Assembly: GCA_947044365.1 (NCBI GenBank)
Contig: OX345643.1
Location: 124,001 to 188,000, forward strand
Length of the DNA: 64,000 nt
Source: Petrosia ficiformis
Lineage: Eukaryota > Porifera > Demospongiae > Haplosclerida > Petrosiidae
Reading direction: 5' to 3'
Shown here: piece by piece, positions 1 to 13,448 of the stretch
How the letters are laid out: each line of letters begins with the position of its first letter
Numbering within the stretch: position 1 is the first letter of the stretch
Made by a program: the position numbers and the translations under genes
Notes under the pieces: generated by a model
What the model saw: only the letters and a program-made list of their open reading frames with translations
Databases searched by the model: none
Told to the model about the DNA's origin: nothing

Positions 1-68
1 ATAGTATACAATCTTTAGGGTATTCAATACCATACAGTGCAGTATTTACACACCAAACAGTCTCTTCT

Positions 69-3041
69 ATGGTGGAATACATCACCCAACATGGAAAGCC
101 CATTACTAATATCAATAAATGCAGACCTGTTGCAATGAATGCACAGATAGGTCCTCTGAGTTATCAGCAACATGGAATTTGGATGAGCCAGACACTTCAT
201 CCTTCCAGTACAGCACACAATGTAGAGCTAGCATACATCTCAACTCAACCTCTGTCTATTGAAAGACTCAGAGAGTGTGTCTATCATATCATTTCACAAC
301 ATGAAGCTCTCAGAACTGTGTTTCCCATAACTGCACGAGGTGAGCCACAACAACATGTCTTGGATTGGGATTCTCCTGAGCTACAAGCATGGCTGCCAGA
401 GTTGGTTTCAGTTAAAGATAGTTCATCACTGGGTTGGAGCAATGGAGAGGTGATTCTACCTCATGTAGTATTTAATATGAAGGAGGGTCCCTTATTTCGG
501 ATCACTGTATACAGTAACATCACTATACCTCATCTATCTGGTAGTGTGATCCTATCAGTGCAGATCCATCATCTCATCACTGATGGATGGTCAATGAAAA
601 CGATGCTTGAACAATTGGAGAGTATGTATGTTAACGGAGTATCTTCATCATCTCCAAACACAAAGGCGGTGTCATTGCTAAGTTATGCTCTACACCAACG
701 TGACTCGAAGACACAGGAAGGTTTATATAAAGATAAGCTCTCATACTGGAGAAACAAGTTAAGTGGAATGTCACGACGTTCCTCTATTCCACATGATAAA
801 ATTAGACCTCCCATTCCATCAAATGCTGCTGGAAGCATACGAAGACGATTTGATGTCCCTTTACTTACTCTTTCACAGTTTTGTTTCAAGCATCAAGTAA
901 CAGAGTTCATGGTACTTCTTGCCACTCTTAAAGTTACACTTAATCTTTTAGGGGCATCCAATGATATAAATGTGGCTGTGGCAGAAGCTAATCGATATGA
1001 TGATAATACCAGTAACACACTAGGTGTGTTTGTTGTTATGCTAATAATGCGATCAGATTTATCTAGAATGACTGGGTTTTCCTCTTTTCTCTCTCGTGTA
1101 CGACAGACTGTTCTGGATGCTTTTGATAACTCCCTACCAATGGAATATCTTGAAGAACAGCTAAATCCACGTCTTGATCCATACACTCATTCATTTTATC
1201 AGGTAATGATGGTGTTCCAACGAGAAGAGGAACAGCCTTTCACATCCTCATCTTTGTTTAGTGTTCTTCCTGTCCAAGGATCTGGATATGAGTGTGATCT
1301 TGATATTTATGTGGCACAAAGTTCATTAGCGCACAACAGATTATCTGTTGAAATAAGATATCCTTCTGAGATATATTATACTTCTACTATTCATAACTTT
1401 GTGGAATCTTGGAACACAGTGTTGCACAGAGTAGTTACAAATACTAATTTATATGTTCCTTCTATTCTTGGTATGGGTCCTGTGAGAAGTACTCCTCTAC
1501 CACTTCCTATTGTCCCAAATGATGTATCAAGGGATGGTATTGCCATAGCGACCTTTAACAAGAATGTTACATGGAGTATGATATCATCAATATCTCAAGG
1601 CATACAAGAGTTAATGAAGACACATAGTATAACCGAATGGGGAATTATCAGTGTTCAGTTGGATAGTGTGGCTATGTCAGCTGCAGTGGGAATGGCATGT
1701 ATATTGTGTGGTATGGGGGTTATATTTCCAGAATATTCCACTATTACAACAGATATATCTCTTAGTATAGTGGAGTACACGCAACCAGATTCTCCTTTTA
1801 ATGCTATAAGCATTACTCAGCTTCTGGAAACACAGGGCAGATGTGAACCAGTGCCGTTAAGAGGTAAACTTCATGGTGTTATTTACGACTCATCAATACA
1901 ATGGATGAGCCAGTATGACATAGCAACAGTTGGTGAATTCATCCACAAGTATGTAAATGGTAAGAGTAATGAAACAGTCCATGTATTGGCTACATCGCTC
2001 AATTCTTCTCAATTTTCGCTGGTCCTTGCACTACTGATCAATCACATTACAGTCCATCTTCACATCACACTGAACACAATCACACATAGCAATATCTCTT
2101 TGCTTCTTCTACCGACTGACTCTATTTATTCTGCTATTACACTTATTAATACTGTACAACCACAGATACTATGGTTTCATGGCTTTCCTTCTGGTTTGCG
2201 ATACATCATTGAAAATATTAAAGCAAGAACATATATTTCACATAGCATTCTTTCTTCTCATTACGTTGTTACACATCATTATGCAGTGTCAAATGTCAAA
2301 GATATTGTCAATGAAACCACCAGATATTTACCACTTGGTAATATATCATCCTACATTACCTGGAAGCTAATAAATATGGATGGGAACCCAACAATGAAAG
2401 GTGGTTTGGGAAGTTTAGTATTTACGTCTGAAGGTTTAGAAATTTGTTCGCGATATCTTGTGAGACATAATGATTCAGTTGGATTTGAACTGGTTTCAAT
2501 GAACTTTAGTTCTGAAAATGATGACAATACTTTAACATTCACTGCATTATGTAAACATCCTGATATTGTGTGGTCAGCATTGGAACCAGACCTTTTATTA
2601 TACACTACCACTTCAGAACTATTCCCACCTCACACGTTGAAAAAGTATCTTTTGAAATACGTACCTACACATCTGATACCTTCAAACATCCAACAAGTGA
2701 ATCCAATATCGTCACTTGTGACACATGACCAAACTATGCCTTCTTCTATTAGTGATACAACATCCTCTATACACTGTCCAATATATAATATTGTAATAAA
2801 TACAGTACAGGAGTTATTAGGACTAAGAGAGATTGAACAATGGAAGAGTTTTCACTCTCTTGGGGGACACTCGTTGTTAGCGATGCAACTGGCCATGTTG
2901 CTGAGTCAGCATTTATCGTTACAAGTAGATATTAGATTGGTATTTGAATCAAAGTCCATTTATCATTTGATAAAGACAATACACATTCTCTTTCATCAAA
3001 ACCCAGCTACAAATGATAAACTAACATGCAACTGTACATAA
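69..3041 (+). CDS. NRPS-like protein: condensation, degenerate adenylation and carrier domains
   Basis: One uninterrupted 990-residue frame. Residues about 30-450 read as a condensation domain: a C1-like LSYQQHGIWM, the catalytic HHLITDG at 167-173 (second His 168, Asp172), and a later GVFVVMLIMRSDL. Residues about 470-890 sit where an adenylation domain belongs and keep its tail (KHPDIVWSAL, then LKKYLLKYVPTHLIPS). No P-loop-like TSGTTGxPKG or other ATP-binding core is visible, so adenylation is probably lost. Residues about 905-975 are a peptidyl-carrier domain with LGGHSLLAMQL, whose Ser935 would carry phosphopantetheine. There is no thioesterase. The family condenses carrier-bound acyl or aminoacyl groups; the substrate here is unknown. 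Unlike most neighbours it has no introns, which fits horizontal transfer or retroposition, but several other genes here are also intronless. The start is the first in-frame Met; Met at 138 is an alternative. Confidence 0.85.
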   Translation: MVEYITQHGKPITNINKCRPVAMNAQIGPLSYQQHGIWMSQTLHPSSTAHNVELAYISTQPLSIERLRECVYHIISQHEALRTVFPITARGEPQQHVLDWDSPELQAWLPELVSVKDSSSLGWSNGEVILPHVVFNMKEGPLFRITVYSNITIPHLSGSVILSVQIHHLITDGWSMKTMLEQLESMYVNGVSSSSPNTKAVSLLSYALHQRDSKTQEGLYKDKLSYWRNKLSGMSRRSSIPHDKIRPPIPSNAAGSIRRRFDVPLLTLSQFCFKHQVTEFMVLLATLKVTLNLLGASNDINVAVAEANRYDDNTSNTLGVFVVMLIMRSDLSRMTGFSSFLSRVRQTVLDAFDNSLPMEYLEEQLNPRLDPYTHSFYQVMMVFQREEEQPFTSSSLFSVLPVQGSGYECDLDIYVAQSSLAHNRLSVEIRYPSEIYYTSTIHNFVESWNTVLHRVVTNTNLYVPSILGMGPVRSTPLPLPIVPNDVSRDGIAIATFNKNVTWSMISSISQGIQELMKTHSITEWGIISVQLDSVAMSAAVGMACILCGMGVIFPEYSTITTDISLSIVEYTQPDSPFNAISITQLLETQGRCEPVPLRGKLHGVIYDSSIQWMSQYDIATVGEFIHKYVNGKSNETVHVLATSLNSSQFSLVLALLINHITVHLHITLNTITHSNISLLLLPTDSIYSAITLINTVQPQILWFHGFPSGLRYIIENIKARTYISHSILSSHYVVTHHYAVSNVKDIVNETTRYLPLGNISSYITWKLINMDGNPTMKGGLGSLVFTSEGLEICSRYLVRHNDSVGFELVSMNFSSENDDNTLTFTALCKHPDIVWSALEPDLLLYTTTSELFPPHTLKKYLLKYVPTHLIPSNIQQVNPISSLVTHDQTMPSSISDTTSSIHCPIYNIVINTVQELLGLREIEQWKSFHSLGGHSLLAMQLAMLLSQHLSLQVDIRLVFESKSIYHLIKTIHILFHQNPATNDKLTCNCT

Positions 3042-3127
3042 CTAATTATTTAAAAATGTATATTTTTGTTAAAAAGTGTAATTATTGTTTTATACTTCAC
3101 TAAGTATTTCACACACACATACACATA

Positions 3128-3133
3128 AATAAA
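3128..3133 (+). promoter_or_regulatory. candidate polyadenylation signal of the NRPS-like gene
   Basis: AATAAA lies 87 nt past the stop codon, inside an AAAT-rich run that almost reaches the tail of the opposing SLC15 gene. Other AATAAA copies follow within 20 nt, so the exact site is uncertain. Confidence 0.35.
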
Positions 3134-3147
3134 TATAAATAAATAAA

Positions 3148-5012
3148 TTAATTGTAGTACATTGATATTCTCATTATGTCAGATACAGGATTGTTACGAC
3201 TTCTATTTTTATACTTGTAGCTAACAATTGAGAAGAGTAACAGTCCTACTATACTAATTAATGCATATCCCATGTAATACCAAAATACTATGTCTGATTT
3301 TATAGCACTTGGATCTACTGAAGAACACTCTAATTGTGGATTAATCTTGAAGATTATAACTCCAGCTATTGTTGTAAACATACCATACAATAAATAGTGA
3401 AACCCAATGAGAAGTCCTTTCATATTGTCAGGACTTTGAGCATAAATGAATTCTAATACTAGAAACACAAGAATAGTATATATCATAATTATAAAGAATA
3501 TAAATATCAGGATATTCTAACCTGGTACAAAAACAAGAGACTCTCCAATCACTACAACAGCGGATGGTATAAACAGCAATGAGACCCGAATTGATTCACT
3601 AGAACTAGGATTTAGTTCTAATATAGCAGCTATCAGAGATCCCAGTAGACCAATAGCTAGACCAACCCCAATTCTCTTGCGTGTGTTAGGATGGTAATGT
3701 CCTAACAATGGAAATATAAGATTACTCCAAACTGGTAATAGAAAGAGAAGCAATGTAGAATCATATAGTACATATAAAGATTGCTGTATGAATATCACTA
3801 CACTATTTCTTGCATCATCCTCTCCTGTGGGATTTGAAATACATCCTTGTAACTGTAGCGTCACCATATTCCAAACCTAAATATTTGAAAATTAAGAGTA
3901 ATATTATATTTGAATGGAATACTTACTCCAACATATGTAGCAGAATATCCACTGATCATGATGATTACTAATATAATACGTACAAACGTTCTCACATCCC
4001 CTACTTGTTCATCTGTATATTTTCCATCATGGTATTGACGAGCATATTCAAGTCCTGATGGAGGATCTTCCCCATACCTAAATGCACTAAGAAATGGTTG
4101 TTTGGGTCGTGAAGTTAAAGCATTATAAAATACTCCACAGATCTGGCTTAGTGGATTTTTGTTCACTCGTTCATGATCAAACATGTATCGAATTTTCTTG
4201 TGTAGCAATATAACTACTGTTATTATCACTGCTGATATGAAGGGTACAAGACAAGGTATAACACTCTTAATTACTGGATAATAGATTGATAATCCAAGTA
4301 GAGCAGCTAGACTTGTATCAACAAGAATTCCTATTACAACACCTAGATTCTTTGTCCAATACCACCAGTAAATGTATGAACCAGTTTCTTCACTCGGTGC
4401 ATTTATTAACTGGTCTGCACCAAATGTCAGCCAATTAACTTGAAATATACCATCACTTGCTACAATGACTATTAGAGTCAGAAGAGAGATCACGTTCTCA
4501 AATGTGAATTTAACAACTTCTTCAGAAACATTGTCTGCAATAGAAAGACTAAAAGATAATACACAATAAGATATCCAGGAGATGAATAAACACACAACTG
4601 AGATAAAGTGTCGACCAAGATATACATCACCAATTATCCCTCCAATAGGATAAAACAATGCGGGTATTCCTGCTTGAACAGCTAATACTACAAGCGTTGC
4701 ATGTTGGCTTGCTCCTAATACATCAGTAATCGTCTTTTGAATTACAATGGAGTAAGCAATACTCTGTAATGCATTTATTAATAAAATGTAAGCAACAGCT
4801 TTAGATTTGGGAATTCTTCTCCAAAAGTTGTTTACAAAATGTCTCCTCTTTGCTGACAAAGATATGTATCTGCTAGTAGCAGCAGAATTGTCTAGCTCAT
4901 ACGTAGAATTGGTGCTACCTAAAGTGGTTGTAGTGTTAGATAACAGGACTTGATCCTCTTCATTTTCATCAATGAATATTTCAGATATTCCTCTACTGAT
5001 ACTTGAGGACAT
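3148..5012 (-). CDS. SLC15 (POT/PTR) proton-coupled oligopeptide transporter
   Basis: Three exons join in frame: 5012-3927, 3876-3522 and 3458-3148, giving 583 residues. The introns are 50 and 63 nt with GTAAGT and GTTAGA donors on the minus strand. The protein is a multi-spanning MFS carrier. The PTR2-like signature GGIIGDVYLGR is in the first half, NLGVVIGIL follows, and EFIYAQSPDNMKGLL near the end is a POT hallmark. The family imports di- and tripeptides, and in PHT members histidine, with protons. An acidic N-terminal tail precedes the first membrane segment, as in lysosomal PHT1/SLC15A4, but subfamily assignment is inference. An in-frame ATG lies 20 codons upstream (5072). I chose 5012 because the upstream stretch comes from a tandem AT-poor repeat (GTGTGAGAGCCACACCTAT). 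The gene is head-to-head with the cysteine-protease relative, 73 bp away. Confidence 0.9.
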
Positions 5013-5085
5013 CTTCAAAGATGAGCTGTGCTGCACTGGTGTGTGAGAGCCACACCTATGTGAGAGCCACACCTATTGTCACGAG

Positions 5086-6185
5086 ATGTTGCATTCATTG
5101 GTACTAGTTTTGTTCTTCTCTCTCACTTTTGCTCATACTGGAGTAGAATATTCTGATTTTCTAAAATGGTCTGTAGCAAATAATATCTATGAAGAAGACT
5201 TGGTGCAGTATTATCCAGTTTGGAGGGAGAATGTTGAGTATATAATGAAACATAATTCTAAAGATACAGGATACACTCTTGAGATCAATAAATTTGCACA
5301 TTTAGTAAGTTAATTTACTAATATTAATAATTATTACTTACACTATCTATCTATCTGTCAGACACCAGATAAACTACCAAAGTTTGGGACATTTCGTGCT
5401 GCTAGCTCACTCAACAAGCCACTAAATCACTACTTTGATCCTCCACCTGAGGTAGATTGGCGTTCAAAAGGAGTAGTGACTTCTGTTCGTAATCAAGGAA
5501 ATACCGGATGTTCTGTAGAAATTTTTTTTGCTGATGTTGTTAGCAGTTTTCATGCAGTTGAAACTGGTCACTTAGTGGAATACAGTGTACAGCAATTGAT
5601 TGATTGTTGCACCAAAGATTGTAATTGTGAAGATACGTTACTGGAACCAGGTCGTCTTGCTTACTGTATCAAGAAACATGGAGGATTATGTTCAGACTAT
5701 CCTGATCACTCAAATACGTCTGAGTGTGAATGTCTTAAGTGTAAGGGTGATAAGTTTGTTATTCAGGGTGTTCGTGAAGTCCATTCTGGTAATGAGACCG
5801 CTTTAGAATATGCAGTTGCTATGCAACCAGTTATGGCAGGAATTGATGCTGGTCAAAAATCATTTCAGGTAATTCATAACTATATACGTATTATTTGTTA
5901 TTACTATCATAACAGCTCTATCATGAGGGAGTGTACAGTGATCCTTTGTGTTCCAATACTACATTAGATCATGTCCTACTTGTAGTTGGATATGGAAAAT
6001 ATCAAGATCAAGATTTCTGGCTTTGCAAGAATAGCTGGGGTAAGTAATTATAATTATGTATTATGTGTTACTGTAACTATATACATCATTTAGGATCTAA
6101 TTGGGGCATGAATGGATACATTATGGTTGCTCGTAACCATGACAACACATGTGGAATAGCAACAGCTGCTTATTATCCATATTGA
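5086..6185 (+). CDS. papain-family (C1A, cathepsin L-like) protein with Ser at the catalytic Cys position
   Basis: Exons 5086-5304, 5362-5868, 5916-6039 and 6094-6185 give 313 residues. Residues 1-17 are a signal peptide. About 20-75 are an I29-type inhibitory propeptide (EINKFAHL). The mature fold starts near PPEVDWRSKGVVTSVRNQG. Gap-free alignment to cathepsin L (same spacing between NQG and TGxL) puts Ser124 at the nucleophile Cys position; the local sequence is NQGNTGCSVEIFF. The Trp after the nucleophile is Val, and the disulfide Cys22 equivalent is Thr. The oxyanion Gln118, His261 (LDHVLLVVGYG) and Asn281 (WLCKNSWG) are intact. Sponge silicateins carry the same Cys-to-Ser change, but they keep more of the surrounding motif, so this may be a silicatein relative or an inactive protease homologue. 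A shifted Cys123 adjacent to Ser124 could in principle act instead. Confidence 0.88.
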
Positions 6186-6447
6186 AACAAACTAACGTGC
6201 TGAAAAACTAATTCAATGTTGATTTGCTGCTCTGATTATTTTTGTTTCCCCATTTTCAAAATTAAAATATTATAATACAGGAAATACAATGGATGGATGT
6301 AATTTAATGGTATAAAGAGTGGTTCTGCCATATATATATAGCCAATTATTCCTCTGTCTGTATGTATTGAATGTAACAATATTAATTACAGTAATAATTT
6401 TAAAAGGTTGTGCAAAATGCATTACAAATATGCTTATATAATACAGT

Positions 6448-7927
<1,480 letters not shown>

Positions 7928-7955
7928 TTGTCACTGTCGACACAAACATCAGATG

Positions 7956-7965
7956 GTGACGTCAC
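7956..7965. promoter_or_regulatory. palindromic CRE-like site in the TMEM184/SENP bidirectional promoter
   Basis: GTGACGTCAC is a perfect 10-bp palindrome containing the full CREB/ATF consensus TGACGTCA. It is almost centred in the 76-bp gap between two divergent start codons. Function is inferred from consensus and position. Confidence 0.45.
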
Positions 7966-8003
7966 TGGGTGTGTTCATAAATATGACCACACCTTTATGA
8001 TAA

Positions 8004-8167
8004 ATGGAAGTATGTATTATCACTGATAATAGTTCAGTGTTGAAAGTGAGGCTGTTAGATATTATATGTAATATGATATAGTTCATTCCATTTGTTAGGT
8101 GAAATATACAACAGGAGATACATTACAACAACTACTACTAAAACTCAATTATGATATAAAGTACGTG

Positions 8168-8208
<41 letters not shown>

Positions 8209-9573
8209 TACATAATTATGTATGTACATATTTGATTATACAATCAACAGATTAGTAAAAGCTTACAAAGTTCCTGTTGTATCACTATGGATTGGATGCA
8301 ACCAATTTCTTCAATTACCAGAACTTTCATTGACTCACAAATTGATTGACACTTCTATTGGTCATGTGATTTTGATTAGAATATCACATGATCATTCTAG
8401 TTATGAAACATCAAAACATTTATTATCGGTACAATCCAAGACTGATGAACATTTATTAGAAATGAAGTATGATATACCATACTCTAGTGTACAACAGGAA
8501 CATATAGCTGAGAATAAAAATGTGTTTACAGTAAAAGATGATGACGTTATCATAATTGAGGAAGATGATGATGTAATTACTGATCATCAATTCACAGTAA
8601 CATGTTGTGGAGTTACATTATCTGGTAATGATTTATCAACATTGAATCCAGGACAATGGTTGAATGATCAGGTGATAGGATTATAATCATTCATTATTAA
8701 TATTCTATTAATATTAACAGGTCATTAATGGATATATGAAACTTCTAATGTACCATAACAAGGTATCGTAATTTAATTAATAAATATAATTTAATTAAAT
8801 CTAATTTAAAGGATGTTTATATTACAAGTACCTTCTTCTATACAAAACTGAGACGATCGGGATATAAAGGAATATTAAAATGGATTTATAAGGTAGTGTA
8901 GATTCTTTATTATATGAATATTTAATGAAATTATTCATATAGATAAATATATTTCGATATTCCAAGATTCTTATTCCGATTCATTTGAGTAATCACTGGT
9001 CACTAATAGTAATAGATATTCAATACAAAGTAAGACTAATAATATAATATGTAATATTATATTATGAATTATTTAATTAGAGAATAGAATATTATGATTC
9101 ATTAGGAATTAGTGGAAATACTATTATGAAGGTAATATATATTATGACACATTATGACATCATGTGATGTAATGTATTTAGCATATTCAGTATTTAATAA
9201 TGAAAATTGCAAAATATGAAAAGAGATCAGAGAAATGGAATAGTTGGAGAAGAACGCATCCAAAAGTAATTAAATTTAATTAATAATGAAACATAAATAA
9301 ATATTAAATAAATATTTTATCACAGAATATTCCAAGACAGCATAACAGCAGTGATTGTGGTATATATATATGTCAGGTATAGAAAATGGAGTTATTACTT
9401 CATTTGTGACATGTTATATTTCAATGTAGTATGCGAAATGGATTTGTAAAAGAGGAAACCCTTTCTCATTAATACCATCTTTCTCATCAAAGAAAATGAG
9501 AGAATTAATGATAACAGAAATGAAGAATGAACTTATAATACCATTTTTAAGAAAAGAATTTAATAAGTACTAA
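8004..9573 (+). CDS. SENP/Ulp1-type SUMO protease (C48) with a ubiquitin-like N-terminus
   Basis: Many small exons. 8004-8045, 8099-8160 and 8251-8671 join in phase to give MEVCIITDNSSVLK, VKYTTGDTLQQLLLKLNYDIK and LVKAYKVPVVSLW, which has the look of a beta-grasp ubiquitin-like domain. The peptidase follows: LNPGQWLNDQVINGYMKLLM, TFFYTKL, PIHLSNHWSLIVID (His at 8994-8996), IEYYDSLG (Asp at 9096-9098), and IPRQHNSSDCGIYIC (oxyanion Gln; Cys at 9356-9358). The His-Asp-Gln-Cys set is complete, so activity is expected. The family removes SUMO from proteins or matures SUMO. The frame ends with KEFNKY and a stop at 9571-9573. The ubiquitin-like call is weaker than the peptidase call. The next gene, LLGL, starts only 140 bp downstream on the same strand. 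Confidence 0.9.
8168..8201. repeat. (TA)n microsatellite in a SENP intron
   Basis: Simple TA dinucleotide run directly after the donor of the second SENP intron. Confidence 0.9.
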
Positions 9574-9712
9574 TTATATTATATATTACTAGTGGGTGTG
9601 GATTATTCATATCCTGTTTTATGAACAAGACTCGAAACACCCTATCAACTGTAGTTTCATTGATCTGCTATTATCAGAGAATCAGTTCATAAATTTGTAC
9701 TTTAAAGAAATC

Positions 9713-12700
9713 ATGTGGAAGTTCTGGAAGAGATTTGGTGGTAAAAGTAGTGGAGCTAGTGTTAGTACTAGTATCCAGGGCTCAGTAGCTGACCTGAGAG
9801 ATAAATTCTATCTTGAGAAGGTTAGCCATTATATATATATAATTATATATATATATATATTATTATAATTATTATACATTATTATTATATAATTATAATA
9901 AATAATTATAGTTAATTATGAATAAGTTATTATATTCATGAATTGTATTCATTAATTATTATTATCATTTTTAATAACTGTAAATATATATATATAATTA
10001 TGTATATATATAATAATAATAATAATATAAGAGTACGTTATTATAACCAGTACCTCAATAGGTACATGTAGTAATGTTACTATAATATTAACATTACTAT
10101 TTATCATCCTCGCACCACAATAAGAGAATGTGTTAATTAGTGTAACCACAATAATACAACATGTTATAAGTTGTTTATAGTAAATTATGTACTAATATAA
10201 ATATAAATTATGCATGAATGTAATCCTTTTGTTTCCATGGTAACTCATTATTGTATATTGGAATGTATTGTACAGTTTTTATTTATCACTTTAATGCTAG
10301 ACAGAGTGTCTCTGTTACACCTTCAACACTGTTAGTTCCATCTCATGAATATCATTAACTCTATTTCTACAACAATGACTGATGTATGTACTGTTTCTAT
10401 GTAGCATGGAACACATGGATTTCCAGTTGGACCTTCTGCTCTGACATATGATCCATATCGTCATGTTATGTACATAGGAACATCTAACGGAGAATTGAAT
10501 ATGTAAATTTCAATTGATTGTTTATTATTTTTTTGTTTGTTTATTTATTCATAAACTTTATTCTTTATCAGGTACGGTAGACCAGGTGTAGAAACATCTG
10601 TTAATCATTTTGATAATTATAAAGTTCTTCAAATCCTACCCTTTCAATCAGAAGTGAGATTATTATTGTGACATCATATGACATCATTATCTCTTCATCC
10701 ACTTCAGCCCTCCATTATCACCGTATGTAGTAATAATATATTAAATAAATGGATAATTGATGAGGAAGATGGACGAACTCAATTAGTATTGAAGAGAACT
10801 TATAAATTTCAAGGAGGATTGTAAGTTAATCTACCTGGGCTTATAGTAATCATTTTCATCTCTTTTATTAGAGCTAAGACAATTACTGTCTGTTGTTTAC
10901 CACCATATGGGGAATGCCTGTTTGTAGGCACACTGGGAGGAATAACTTATCCTATGGATACTGAGTTTGATGGGATGTCACCTGAAGTGTTGTCGTGGTC
11001 ACGAGCAAGAGCTTTGTGAGTAAATAGTTGTAATTATATATACTATACTATTAATGGTTTAAATTATAGTTTGAAGTACAAAGGAAAAGATATTCCAGGA
11101 GAAGTGAGGGCATTGATTATTAATCCTGCCCATCCCAAGCAGGTATGTACATATACTTGTGTGTGTACATATGTACATGTATGTGTGTGTTTTATATGTA
11201 TAATATGTGTGTAAATGAGGGTGTGTATATGTAGAATGTATATGTGTGTTTGGATAGTGTTGGTATGTGGGTGTGTGTGTATATATATATATATATATGT
11301 ATGGACAGTTGAGTGTGTGTATATGTGTGTATGGATAGTTGAGTGTGTGTATATGATGTGTATGGATAGTTGAGTGTGTGTATATGTATGTGTGTGGGTG
11401 TGTGTTTATGTGTATGTAATGTAGTACTGTGTATATATTTGTGGATGTGTATGTATATACCAGTATATATGTGTGTGTGTGTATTTATGTACTGTAATAT
11501 ATGGGTATTATATATAATACATTTATATATAAGTGTATGTATGAATGTAATCTTGTATTAATCCTAACATCTTATTATCACATGTACTATAGTTACTGAT
11601 AGGATATGAACATGGTTATTTGGAGATATGGAATGCAATGACATGGAAACCAGACTCATTGTATGGCCCTTATAAGGTACTTAAAAACTCATACAATACT
11701 CTCTGATATTATATATATAATATAGGACTCTGGAGATATTCGTACAGCTTGCTGGCATTCGAATGGTGTTCAGTTTCTCACTAGTCATTCAAATGGTAGT
11801 TTGTGTATTTGGAGTTCAAATTCATCACATGGTCCAATTGCTGTCAAGAAATTTTATGGTATGTTGTATGTTTCAATCATGTGACTGTCATGTGACTAAT
11901 ATTTACTTATAGAGAGTGATAAATTACAGGAGATTAGTCGTGTTCTGTGGCCGGAGTATGTGAATTATTTATATAATAATATATATTATTTATAAATTTA
12001 TATTATAGAGAAGAGTTTATAGTGTTTAATGGCGGGGTACCTCATGATCTTGTGGATGGAGATAGTGTTAGCATTTGGGATGGAAAAGATGTTGTAACTC
12101 TTCAGACCACATCTCCTGTCAAAGGAATACACATAATAGAAGATAGCCAGTCTGATATGGACTCAGGTATTGTGGGAGCATCGTCTGAAATGGACAATGT
12201 CTCAACAGGTATGTCATGTGACTTGTGAGGTAATTATTAGTATGTGTGTAATATGAAGTTAAACATGTACACATACATGTACATCAGACATGTGGTAATA
12301 GATATATATAGTTGTAATTGACCTTAAGTATGTTCATGTATAGTAGGACCAGTAGAGAAATGTTTTGGCTAGAAAGAAATGTAATGTGATTTCGTTTAAA
12401 ACATGAAAGAATTCCAAAGAAACATCAACACTATAATAATGTAGTAATAGTAATATACTGATATGTAAGGTAATAGTAATATACTGATATGTAAGATAAT
12501 AGTAATATACTGATATGTAAGGTAATAGTAATATACTGGTATGTAAGGTAATAGTAATATACTGATATGTAAGGTAATAGTAATATACTGATATGTAAGG
12601 TAATAGTAATATACTGATATGTAAGGTAATAGTAATATACTGGTATGTAAGGTAATAGTAATATACTGGTATGTAAGGTAATAGTAATATACTGATATGT

Positions 12701-13417
12701 AAGGTAATAGTAATTGACACTAACTTTGGAGGTATTAGTAATAGTAATAGGAATATATTACACTGACTAAGGAGGTATTAGTAATAGTAATAGGAATATA
12801 TTACACTGACTAAGGAGGTATTAGTAATAGTAATAGGAATATATTACACTGACTAAGGAGGTATTAGTAATAGTAATGGTAATGGTAATATACTGATTTT
12901 TAAGGTATAGTAATAACATTACAATGCAATTGGGTGTCATGTCTGATGTACATATGTAATATATATACATGTACATATATATGGCCACCCTTCAAAGCTG
13001 CTATAAATGTGCTAAGTGCACTGTGTGGTTTGTGGCTTCATTAAGCTGTATAAACATGAGGTGATGTTATGTCTGCCCACTCGTGCTAACATAATATATA
13101 TATGCATATAATTATACATATATACATGTACATATATACATATATAGCATGCTACCATGGCAACCGTTTGATGTGGTTAGGTCTTATATTTTTGTATATA
13201 GACCTGTGAATCTTTAATCTATCAGCATACAATATATTGTATATAGTACACTTACAGTTCTTATATAAAACAATATAAAACCTTGGTTTAGTGTCCTCGG
13301 ATGTGATATAGCCCTCGCAGGCTCGGGCTATATCACATCCTTGGACACTAAACCTCGGGTCTATATTTTTGTATATAAGACCTGTAAGTGTACTATATAT
13401 ATTACATATACATGTAC

Positions 13418-13448
<31 letters not shown>

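Noticed and set aside
5012..5072. Upstream ATG at 5072 as the SLC15 start
   Set aside because: The extra 20 residues come from a short tandem repeat in the 73-bp divergent gap and add nothing family-like.
12334..12720. Minus-strand frame with repeated YYYYLTYQYIT
   Set aside because: Translation of the 26-bp minisatellite in an LLGL intron.
12443..12885. Regularly spaced repeats resembling a CRISPR array
   Set aside because: There are no unique spacers; units are head-to-tail copies, and the host DNA is eukaryotic with spliced genes.
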